A stretch of 6,013 nucleotides of DNA from Nitrospina sp. (GTDB lineage Bacteria; Nitrospinota; Nitrospinia; Nitrospinales; Nitrospinaceae). The translations under genes were made by a program, and so were the position numbers. Positions 1-6,013 of this stretch are shown piece by piece. The notes beneath the pieces are model-generated. The model was given only the letters and a program-made list of their open reading frames with translations. It ran no database searches and had not been told where the DNA came from. How positions within the stretch are numbered: position 1 is the stretch's first letter; every line of letters starts with the position of its first letter. The DNA lies in NCBI GenBank assembly GCA_004357365.1, contig SMVT01000001.1:1-6013 (forward strand), in the 5' to 3' direction.

Positions 1-825
1 GGTCTGCACGTCGAGCCCCGCCAGGGTCGCCACCTGGCCGCCGTTGCGTATACTCGCGGCGATCAGACGGGTTTTCACAGCGGCGTGATTGTTTCGCACT
101 TCTTCCACGGCGCTCTGGGTATGCAGGGTGACTTTTTCGCCGACCCATTCGCCGCTGCCGGCGGAGTTGTCCGCCACCACGGCGTTGAGCCGTCCCAGGA
201 ACACGTTGACATAGTTCGGGTTAGCCAGCCGGGCGGCGAGGTAATTCTGGCGCGCGGAAAAACCCAGGGTGAGATTCACCGGGATGTTTTCCTGCCGTAT
301 CCGCCGCGTCGCCAGCAGGCCTTCCGGCGTCAGGGGAACCTTGACAATGAAATAGTCGGGACATACCGCGAAATACCGTTTGCCGTACTCGACGCTTTTT
401 TCGATGTCGCGCGAAATGGCGGGGTGCAGTTCGACACTGACTTTCACCTTGAACGCCTCGACCAGTCTCAAAGCGATGCGGCAATTGATCACAAAACCGA
501 CTTCCATTATCAGTTCCTCGCGGCTGAGGCCGGATGCGGCTTCGGCGAGTTTGTCCACGGTCTCCTGGATCACGGCGTCCATGACGCCGCTCTGCACCAC
601 CTGGTTGGCCAATGTGTTGTTGGTGGTGAGCGCGGTCAGTTCGGTCTTCCAGATCGACTGCGCCAGCTCCAGATCCCCGGTATCGATCCACAACTCGGAG
701 CCCAGCTCTTTCAGGCGGGCCAATAGCGGGTCGCTTGGGTATTGATTGGAAGGTTTGTCCGGACGGATATCCTGGAATGCGATACGATGAACGGTTTCAC
801 TCAAATCTTTGCTGAGGGTCCCCAC
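1..825 (-). CDS. tal: Transaldolase, C-terminal end cut off by the window
   Basis: Transaldolase moves a dihydroxyacetone unit between sugar phosphates in the cytoplasmic non-oxidative pentose phosphate pathway, giving fructose-6-phosphate and erythrose-4-phosphate. The frame starts at GTG 825 and stays open to base 1 (275 codons), so the 3' end is missing; the family usually has about 320-380 residues. Family motifs appear in order: IDTGD (47-51, first acid D48), TTNNTL (67-72), VELHP (131-135, E132), IVKVPLTPEGL (160-170) with Schiff-base lysine K162, NLTLGFS (184-190), FLGRLN (209-214, phosphate-binding R212), and ASIRNGGQ (257-264). The usual TTNP and SPF motifs are altered to TTNN and NVF, so this is a divergent subfamily. 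The start is supported by an in-frame TAA 6 bases upstream and by GAAGGA at 835-840. The pgi stop shares one base with the GTG (TAGTG), suggesting translational coupling. The function is confident; the exact subfamily is not. Confidence 0.93.
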   Translation of the reverse strand, partial: MGTLSKDLSETVHRIAFQDIRPDKPSNQYPSDPLLARLKELGSELWIDTGDLELAQSIWKTELTALTTNNTLANQVVQSGVMDAVIQETVDKLAEAASGLSREELIMEVGFVINCRIALRLVEAFKVKVSVELHPAISRDIEKSVEYGKRYFAVCPDYFIVKVPLTPEGLLATRRIRQENIPVNLTLGFSARQNYLAARLANPNYVNVFLGRLNAVVADNSAGSGEWVGEKVTLHTQSAVEEVRNNHAAVKTRLIAASIRNGGQVATLAGLDVQT

Positions 826-2159
826 TATTTATTTTCCTTCTCATAACCTGGCTTGTTCAATAGTCGAAACATGTTGGTTTTGTATAATTCAACCCCCGGC
901 TGGTCGAACGGATTGACGCCCATTAGGCCGGCCGACAGGGCAATGGCCCGCTGGAAAAAATAGAACAGATAGCCCAGGGTATGAGCGCTGCGGTCTTTCA
1001 CCGTCAGGGTCATGTTGGGTACGCCGCCTTCGAGGTGTGCCCGGGCGGTGCCCTGCCAGGCTTTATCGTTCACCTCGTCGAGGCTTTTGCTGGCGAGGTA
1101 GTTCAGGCCGTCCCGGTCTTCCGGGGATTCCGGTATCGGCACCGCATGATTTGAAGCGGCCACCCGGAGAAACGTCTCGAACAGAATGCGGTGGCCCTCC
1201 TGCACCCATTGTCCCAGCGAATGCAGGTCGCCCGGGTATTCGGCTGATGCCGGAAAAATGCCCTTGCCGTCCTTACCCTCGCTCTCCCCGGCCAATTGCC
1301 GCCACCACTCTACCATAGTTTTCAGGGCCGGGTGAAACGCGGCCATGAGCTCGAGAGTTTTCCCTTTTCGGTAAAACATATTGCGAATGGCGGCGTAGCG
1401 ATAAGCGGGGTTCTGGTCGAGGCCGGAATGATTGGAGGTCTGCTGTTCGCAATCGGCGGCTCCGGCCATGATCGCTTTGATATCCAGTCCGGCCACTGCG
1501 ATGGGCAACAATCCGACGGGAGTCAGAACCGAATAACGTCCGCCGACATTGCCGGGAATCACGAACCGTTGATACCCCTCCTCATCCGCCAACTGCTTGA
1601 GGGCTCCCTTATCCGGGTCGGTGGTCACGAAGATGCGCCTGCGCGTTTCTTCCGCTCCAAATTGTTTCTCCATGAACGGCTTGAGCAGGCGAAACGCGAT
1701 AGCCGGTTCGGTGGTGGTTCCGGATTTGGAGATCACGTTCAGACACACCTTTTTGTTTTCCAAAATCTGCAAGAGATCGTGCAGGCTGTCGGAACTGATG
1801 TGGTGGCCCGCAAACAGCATTATCGGTCCGCCCCGCGCGGCCGGAGAAAGCTGATTCAAAAACGCATGGCATCCGAAATCAATCGCGGCCTTGGCCCCGA
1901 GATAGGAACCGCCGATGCCGATGGACACGAAGGCTTCGCAGTGTTCCCGGATCCAGGCGGCGGAATTTTCTATTTCCTTGAGTTGGTCCGGCGTGGTTTG
2001 CGAGGGCAGATGCAGCCAGCCTAGAAATTCCGATCCCGGCCCTTTACCGGATTCCAGGTCCTGGTGAACCCGGTCCACCTCGGGTTGCAGGCCGGCGAGC
2101 TCCTGTTCCGTCACAAAGGGTTGGATAGGGTCGGTATCGAGTTCCAGGGATTCGGTCAT
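825..2159 (-). CDS. pgi: Glucose-6-phosphate isomerase
   Basis: This enzyme interconverts glucose-6-phosphate and fructose-6-phosphate in the cytoplasm, in glycolysis and gluconeogenesis. From ATG 2159 the product is 444 residues, the usual size of the short Bacillus-type enzymes (about 450) rather than the 549-residue E. coli type. Visible motifs are the SIS-fold phosphate-binding segments GIGGSYLGAK (81-90) and SKSGTTTEPA (144-153), the family signature NVGGRYSVLTPVGLL (204-218), and DLHSLGQWVQEG (311-322). The C-terminal signature is NPFDQPGVELYKTNMF (416-431). By alignment from memory with the Geobacillus enzyme, the catalytic residues are E292, H313 and K427, all present, so it should be active. 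The frame could extend to a TTG at 2231, but that lies inside the preceding gene and adds 24 residues unlike the family, so ATG 2159 is preferred. The Shine-Dalgarno sequence is weak: AAGGA at 2180-2184 is about 20 bases away. It follows the SPOR gene after 40 bases and overlaps the transaldolase start by one base. Confidence 0.97.
   Translation of the reverse strand: MTESLELDTDPIQPFVTEQELAGLQPEVDRVHQDLESGKGPGSEFLGWLHLPSQTTPDQLKEIENSAAWIREHCEAFVSIGIGGSYLGAKAAIDFGCHAFLNQLSPAARGGPIMLFAGHHISSDSLHDLLQILENKKVCLNVISKSGTTTEPAIAFRLLKPFMEKQFGAEETRRRIFVTTDPDKGALKQLADEEGYQRFVIPGNVGGRYSVLTPVGLLPIAVAGLDIKAIMAGAADCEQQTSNHSGLDQNPAYRYAAIRNMFYRKGKTLELMAAFHPALKTMVEWWRQLAGESEGKDGKGIFPASAEYPGDLHSLGQWVQEGHRILFETFLRVAASNHAVPIPESPEDRDGLNYLASKSLDEVNDKAWQGTARAHLEGGVPNMTLTVKDRSAHTLGYLFYFFQRAIALSAGLMGVNPFDQPGVELYKTNMFRLLNKPGYEKENK
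835..840 (-). promoter_or_regulatory. Ribosome binding site of the transaldolase gene
   Basis: On the minus strand this reads GAAGGA, nine bases (AAATAAATA) before the GTG at 825. It lies within the last codons of pgi. It supports the GTG as the true start and fits reinitiation by ribosomes finishing pgi at the overlapping TAG. Confidence 0.75.
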
Positions 2160-2199
2160 GATTCGTTGAGAGGCAGGTGTCCTTAAATGAATGCGCGGA
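2160..2199 (-). other. 40-base gap between the SPOR gene and pgi
   Basis: This is the only non-coding gap seen in the window. It contains AAGGA (2180-2184), which is too far from the pgi ATG for a normal Shine-Dalgarno spacing. I see no strong hairpin with a T-run and no clear -35/-10 pair, so the transcript probably reads through. Confidence 0.6.
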
Positions 2200-3732
2200 T
2201 TATTGGGTCGGAGGCCGGTCGTCCAGCGCAATAATAAAATAGGATCGGATCTTCTTCTGATTCATCAGGTTGGCGGCGACTTTTTCCGCGGTATCGCGTT
2301 CGCGGAATTTTCCCACCCGGACTTTATACCAGAATCCTCCCTCTATACGTTGGGTTTTCATGACATACACGCCTTCCACCTTATTTTTTTTGAGTTGGCG
2401 GACGGTGGCGTCGGCTTGGCTCTGGCTTTTTACCGCGGCCACCTGGAGGGTAAAAACTTGCACCGGGGGAACCGCCGCTTGCTCCGGGGGAGCTATCGGC
2501 ACGGGTTGGGGGGCCGAGATCAGGGCTTTCCAATCTACCGCCACCGCGGCATAAAACATCCCGCCCAGGAAGAGCCCCGCGAGGACCAGCTTGGTGGCGA
2601 TGCTCAGGCCTCCCAGAACGTTCAATCCGTCGAATACCTTGAACACCATGTTCTTGACCAGGTTGAACAACCTGCTTCCCAGCACCGCGACTTTTTTTGC
2701 GAGAACCTGGAGACCGGTCGGACTCAACCCAGTCGCCACCTTCAACCGCTCGAGGGCCCGCTTGTCCTCGGGGTGAAACAAGGTGACCTTTTTCCATCGC
2801 TCGGACACCCGGGCCTCCTGAGCCAGGCGCAGGAGACGCTCTTGGGTCCGGTGTTCCAGCGTGTCGAACACCTGTTTGCACCGGGTATGCAGATCGGGAT
2901 CGAGCACCTTGAACCGTTTTTCGCAATAGCTGGTCCCGATGAGGTACATCAGGGTTCCGCGCTGATCCTCCGGCAGGGCGGTCAGCGATTCCAGATAAAA
3001 ATTGACGGCGAGATAATCGGCCCGCTTTTTTTCCAGCAGGTGCGGGAGCATGAACTCCACCAGGGGTTCCCGCTGACCGGTGTTCAACTGCAGGGCTTTC
3101 AGAAACACCGGCTCGGATTGATTGGTGAAGCATTCCTGTTTGAGAAACACCGTGACCATGTGGTTCAGCAATTCCCGGTCGGCATAATCCTCGGTCTTCA
3201 AAATCACCAGCTCCAAGTCGATTTCCTGATCGGCCAACTCCTCCTTGCGGGTCAACGCGGAGACCAGAACGTTCCGGTAGCGGGTTTGTGTGGGATCTTG
3301 CAGAAAGGCCTTCAGAAAGGTGTTGAGGGCTTCCGGATCTTCAGAACCGGTGCTCAACAGAAATTCGGCATAATTCTGAACCAACTGCTCCCGCAGAACG
3401 CGCCCCTGGGCGGGCAGAAAATAAGAGGACTCGGTGAAGTGGACCAGGGCCTGGAACCGGTTTCTGATTTCCGGCCCCACCTGTTTCAGGTCGATTTGCC
3501 GGAGACCGGCCTGCGCCCGCAGAAACCGGTGTTCGCCAAACATGCCGAACACCACAAACCCGAAAAAAAAACAGACCCCAACCACAATCCATTTAATCCA
3601 CAGGTCGTTGAAATGCACCTCCGGCAGGGCCACCTCGTGCAGGAAAAACAGGATCGCGTAGCCGAAAACCAAAACCAGAAACAGCGACAGTCCGGTGCGT
3701 ACCAAATAGTATTTAAAGCTCTGGTAAAACAT
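2200..3732 (-). CDS. Three-pass membrane protein with C-terminal SPOR domain
   Basis: I do not recognise this 510-residue protein as a named family, but its layout is clear. Two hydrophobic segments (about 14-31 and 46-65) flank a short loop. Then comes a mostly helical, charged domain (about 75-375), a third hydrophobic segment (about 379-398), a proline-rich linker (407-424), and a SPOR domain (about 426-504; FTLQVAAV at the start, WYKVRVGKF at 468-476). SPOR domains bind glycan strands stripped of stem peptides, typically at division sites, as in FtsN, DamX and DedD. If SPOR is periplasmic, three crossings place the N-terminus and the 300-residue helical domain in the cytoplasm. That domain has hydrophobic periodicity suggesting an alpha-solenoid, unproven. 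The ATG at 3732 is fixed by an in-frame TAG 9 bases upstream; AGAGGAAG abuts it, so spacing is short. The gene overlaps the PBP gene by 20 bases. A role with that synthase in wall growth or division is inferred from the SPOR domain and the overlap. Confidence 0.9.
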   Translation of the reverse strand: MFYQSFKYYLVRTGLSLFLVLVFGYAILFFLHEVALPEVHFNDLWIKWIVVGVCFFFGFVVFGMFGEHRFLRAQAGLRQIDLKQVGPEIRNRFQALVHFTESSYFLPAQGRVLREQLVQNYAEFLLSTGSEDPEALNTFLKAFLQDPTQTRYRNVLVSALTRKEELADQEIDLELVILKTEDYADRELLNHMVTVFLKQECFTNQSEPVFLKALQLNTGQREPLVEFMLPHLLEKKRADYLAVNFYLESLTALPEDQRGTLMYLIGTSYCEKRFKVLDPDLHTRCKQVFDTLEHRTQERLLRLAQEARVSERWKKVTLFHPEDKRALERLKVATGLSPTGLQVLAKKVAVLGSRLFNLVKNMVFKVFDGLNVLGGLSIATKLVLAGLFLGGMFYAAVAVDWKALISAPQPVPIAPPEQAAVPPVQVFTLQVAAVKSQSQADATVRQLKKNKVEGVYVMKTQRIEGGFWYKVRVGKFRERDTAEKVAANLMNQKKIRSYFIIALDDRPPTQ

Positions 3733-5773
3733 CTTCCTCTATATTCTGGGGATTCGGGATTATGGGATCGATGGACGGGAAAAACCCCTGGACCGAATCG
3801 GTTGACGGCGGCAGTGTCAGCACGACCTCGTTTTTGATGGCAACCCTTATTTTTTTGCGGGTACTCAGATTGGCGATAAAACCGGTTTCCTCATCAATCT
3901 CGGCGAACCGGATGCCTTCCGGCACGGGAAAGTTGACCTGGCTTTTCCCCTGCAACCCTTTTTTCATGAAATAGGCCCAGATGGGTGCGGCGGCGCTGCC
4001 CCCGGTCAGTCCCCGGCCCTGCCGGTCGATCATGGAGACGTTGCTATCGTACCCCACCCAGACCGAAGCCGAGATATCCTTGGTGAAGCCGTCAAACCAG
4101 GCGTCTTTGTAATCGTTGGTGGTTCCGGTTTTGCCGCCGGCGGGATGCCGGAACCCCATGCGCCGGATCCCGCTTCCGGTGCCCTCTTCCACCACACCCC
4201 GCATCATGTCGAGCAGGGGGTAAATGGATTTCTGGGAAAACCGCTGGACGCCGAAATAGAAATGCTCGTAAAGGGTGTTGCCGCGAAAATCCTCGATCCG
4301 TTCCACCACATAGGGTTCGTTCAAAATTCCCAGATTGGCGATGACGCTGTAGGCTCCGGCCATTTCCAGGGGCGAGACGCCGGTGGCACCCAGCGCCAGC
4401 GACAGGTGGGGTCCCAGGTCGCTGGTGATGCCCATCTGGCGGGCGGTTTTGATCACCCGCTCCGGGGTGATATCGTACACCAGCTTGGCGGAAATCACGT
4501 TGAGGGATTTCATCAGGGCCCGCTTCAGGACCAAATCCCCGTAATAAGTTTCATTGAAGTTTTTCGGTTCCCAGGTTTTCCCCGGAGAAATTTCCAGAAC
4601 CACCGGTTCGTCCCTCATCAGTGTGGCGGGGGATATCCCCAGAGTTTCCATGGCCGACAGGTAAACGATCGGCTTGAAAGACGACCCCGCCATGCGGTTG
4701 TTGGAGACCGCGCGGTTGAACTGGCTCTGGGCGAAATCCCGTCCGCCGAGCAACACGCGGATCGCGCCGGTTTTGTTTTCCAGGGCGACCACGGCGGCCT
4801 GCAATCGCTCCCCGTCCTCGCCGGGCCTCATGCGCCGGTCCAGGACTTTCATGTGAGTGGTCACGGCCTGCTGGGCATACTGCTGGAGGCGGGTATCGAG
4901 GGTGGTAAAAATTTTGAGACCGCCGAAATGCACAAACTCCTTGCCGTATTCCTTTTCCAGTTTGTCGATCACGAATTGCAGGAAGTATTGATTGGGATTG
5001 GATTGAAGGCGGCGCAGCACCAGTTCCAAATCGGTTTCCAACGCCTCCTCCATCTGGATGGGACTGATAAAGTTGGAGCGGACCATGCGTTTCAAAACGG
5101 TTCGTGTACGATTCATGGCGCGTTCGAAATTATTAAATGGATTGGCGCTGTTGGGGGAATTGGGCAGGCCGGCCAGCAGTGCTGCCTGCAGGAGAGTCAA
5201 ATCCTTGGCCCGCTTCCCGAAATAAACCAACGAGGCATCCTCCACGCCATAGGCACCGCTCCCGAAATACACCTGGTTGCAGTAGGCCTCGAGAATCTCG
5301 TCCTTGGTGAAGGTGGCTTCCATCTGCAGGGCAATGAGGAGTTCCTTCAGTTTGCGGATCCATTTTCTTTCGAAGGAGAAGAACAGATTTTTGGAAAGCT
5401 GTTGGGTGATGGTGCTGCCGCCTTGGGAAATCCTCATGCTTTGAAGGTTTCGGACCATGGCGCGCGCCAGGGCGATGTGGTCGACCCCATTGTGGCTGTA
5501 AAACCGGGAATCCTCGGTGGCGATCATGGCCTGGGTGAAGCGCGGGGAAATTTCATCCAGGGGCACCGGGTGCCGTTGCCCCAGAACCTTGATCACATTC
5601 CCCTCGGAAGAATAAATTTCGGTCGGCAGGCTGAGGTTAATTTTTTCAAGGCTGTCCGGCAGTTGCGGCAGTTCGTCCTTCAGGTCCAAATACAGGACCA
5701 GACTCAGCAGAGAGACCGCCATCACCGCGGTAAATATGGAAAAAGCTATTTTTTCAAAAAGACGGCGCTTCAA
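3713..5773 (-). CDS. Class A penicillin-binding protein (PBP1A-type peptidoglycan synthase)
   Basis: This bifunctional enzyme polymerises lipid II into glycan strands and crosslinks their stem peptides on the outer face of the inner membrane. The 686-residue product has a short basic N-terminus (MKRR) and a signal-anchor helix (about 10-30). A GT51 glycosyltransferase domain (about 50-220) carries EDSRFYSHNGVD (87-98, catalytic E87), GGSTITQQLSKNL (118-130), KDEILEAYCNQVYFG (157-171) and ALLAGLPNSPNSANP (198-212). The transpeptidase domain (about 325-605) has SSFK (364-367, catalytic S364), SLN (423-425) and KTGTTND (548-554). All key residues are present. It is shorter than E. coli PBP1A (850) and seems to lack that protein's large insert between the domains. 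The start is TTG at 5773, overlapping the upstream stop as TTGA, with AAGGAG seven bases before it. Its last 20 bases overlap the SPOR gene. I leave the symbol blank because naming (mrcA, ponA, pbpF) depends on the lineage. Confidence 0.97.
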   Translation of the reverse strand: MKRRLFEKIAFSIFTAVMAVSLLSLVLYLDLKDELPQLPDSLEKINLSLPTEIYSSEGNVIKVLGQRHPVPLDEISPRFTQAMIATEDSRFYSHNGVDHIALARAMVRNLQSMRISQGGSTITQQLSKNLFFSFERKWIRKLKELLIALQMEATFTKDEILEAYCNQVYFGSGAYGVEDASLVYFGKRAKDLTLLQAALLAGLPNSPNSANPFNNFERAMNRTRTVLKRMVRSNFISPIQMEEALETDLELVLRRLQSNPNQYFLQFVIDKLEKEYGKEFVHFGGLKIFTTLDTRLQQYAQQAVTTHMKVLDRRMRPGEDGERLQAAVVALENKTGAIRVLLGGRDFAQSQFNRAVSNNRMAGSSFKPIVYLSAMETLGISPATLMRDEPVVLEISPGKTWEPKNFNETYYGDLVLKRALMKSLNVISAKLVYDITPERVIKTARQMGITSDLGPHLSLALGATGVSPLEMAGAYSVIANLGILNEPYVVERIEDFRGNTLYEHFYFGVQRFSQKSIYPLLDMMRGVVEEGTGSGIRRMGFRHPAGGKTGTTNDYKDAWFDGFTKDISASVWVGYDSNVSMIDRQGRGLTGGSAAAPIWAYFMKKGLQGKSQVNFPVPEGIRFAEIDEETGFIANLSTRKKIRVAIKNEVVLTLPPSTDSVQGFFPSIDPIIPNPQNIEEDVLPEL
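3733..3740 (-). promoter_or_regulatory. Tightly spaced ribosome binding site of the SPOR gene
   Basis: The minus strand reads AGAGGAAG directly before the ATG at 3732. The GAGG core is only three bases from the start codon, against the usual five to nine. The site lies inside the PBP coding sequence, so initiation may depend on ribosomes translating the upstream gene. Confidence 0.5.
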
Positions 5774-6013
5774 TTCAGGTCTCCTTGATAATCGCCGAAG
5801 GGGGACACCGCCTCGAGGGAATCGTCCTGAACGGGGATTTCAATCTGGGAGAGCAGGTTGTCTGAAATCAAAGCGGGCACCGGGAGGATCAGGACTTCGG
5901 TATAAAAATCACCCTGGTACTCGACACCCAATTTCACGGGAGGCGGATACACATCTGAATCAACCTCTTCTTTTATCCCGACGCGGGACACGTGATAGTT
6001 TTTCTTGAAGAAC
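5770..6013 (-). CDS. 3' end of an unrecognised upstream gene
   Basis: A minus-strand frame enters from the right edge without any stop and ends at TGA 5772-5770, giving 80 visible C-terminal residues. The segment is acidic, with about 14 Asp/Glu against 5 Lys/Arg. It has a short proline run (PPP), a hydrophobic stretch around TEVLILPVPALI, and no membrane helix or motif I recognise. A GTG at 5991 could in principle begin a 73-residue protein, but it has no convincing Shine-Dalgarno sequence and the frame continues upstream, so this is more likely the tail of a longer protein. Its stop overlaps the PBP start by four bases, which places it in the same operon. No function can be assigned. Confidence 0.65.
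   Translation of the reverse strand, partial: FFKKNYHVSRVGIKEEVDSDVYPPPVKLGVEYQGDFYTEVLILPVPALISDNLLSQIEIPVQDDSLEAVSPFGDYQGDLN
5781..5786 (-). promoter_or_regulatory. Ribosome binding site of the PBP gene
   Basis: The minus strand reads AAGGAG with a seven-base spacer (ACCTGAA) before the TTG at 5773. This near-ideal site decides in favour of the unusual TTG start, which also keeps the basic N-terminus and the whole signal-anchor helix. It overlaps the last codons of the upstream gene. Confidence 0.85.

Noticed and set aside
85..726. A 213-codon plus-strand frame at the left end
   Set aside because: It is the register shadow of the transaldolase gene, whose frame runs off the window edge and carries the family motifs in order.
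1296..2024. A 242-codon plus-strand frame opposite pgi
   Set aside because: It is the codon-register shadow of pgi, whose catalytic residues and signatures are intact.
2160..2231. A longer pgi beginning at TTG 2231
   Set aside because: It would add 24 residues unlike the family and overlap the SPOR gene's 3' end. The ATG at 2159 gives the usual short-type length.
2191..3837. A 548-codon open frame on the plus strand opposite the SPOR gene
   Set aside because: It is in exact codon register with the minus-strand gene, where antisense stops arise only from TTA, CTA and TCA codons, which this genome seldom uses. Its translation is rich in Gln, His and Gly with no domain, while the minus strand has a SPOR domain and membrane segments.
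4980..5006. Short ATTGATTGG/GGATTGGATTG repeats, with a similar ATTGATTGG at 742-750
   Set aside because: They are about ten bases long, lie within coding sequence of conserved proteins and have no regular spacing, so chance is enough to explain them.
4145..5788. A 547-codon open frame on the plus strand opposite the PBP gene
   Set aside because: Same register effect. The minus strand encodes a complete PBP with all catalytic motifs, and the plus-strand product has no recognisable features.
5770..5991. A complete 73-residue small gene starting at GTG 5991
   Set aside because: There is no good ribosome site before the GTG and the frame is open to the window edge, so a truncated longer gene is more likely.

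Overview
The window carries five genes, all on the minus strand, and almost every base is coding. In transcription order (right to left) they are: the 3' end of an unrecognised gene, a class A penicillin-binding protein (bifunctional peptidoglycan synthase), a three-pass membrane protein ending in a SPOR domain, glucose-6-phosphate isomerase (pgi), and a transaldolase cut off by the left edge of the window.

The host looks like a Gram-negative bacterium. A class A PBP beside a C-terminal SPOR domain (a denuded-glycan-binding module) fits a diderm with a thin wall. Codon use is moderately GC-rich, and TTA, CTA and TCA codons are scarce, which leaves long antisense open frames. The sequence alone does not fix the phylum. 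A Nitrospinota-like or deltaproteobacterial-like lineage is only a guess.

The spacing points to a single operon. The first gene's stop overlaps the PBP's TTG start by 4 bases (TTGA). The PBP overlaps the SPOR gene by 20 bases. The SPOR gene is followed by a 40-base gap and then pgi. The pgi stop shares one base with the transaldolase GTG start (TAGTG). I see no internal terminator or convincing internal promoter. No tRNA, rRNA, CRISPR array, insertion sequence or significant repeat was seen.

Functionally there are two pairs. The PBP polymerises and crosslinks peptidoglycan. The SPOR protein is a plausible wall-binding membrane partner that also has a large cytoplasmic helical domain. PGI and transaldolase both act on fructose-6-phosphate, which is also the entry point to UDP-GlcNAc and hence to the PBP's substrate lipid II. 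A link between wall synthesis and sugar-phosphate metabolism is possible but is an inference from gene order. The most unusual item is the SPOR protein. The rest is recognisable housekeeping function, with a divergent transaldolase active site.
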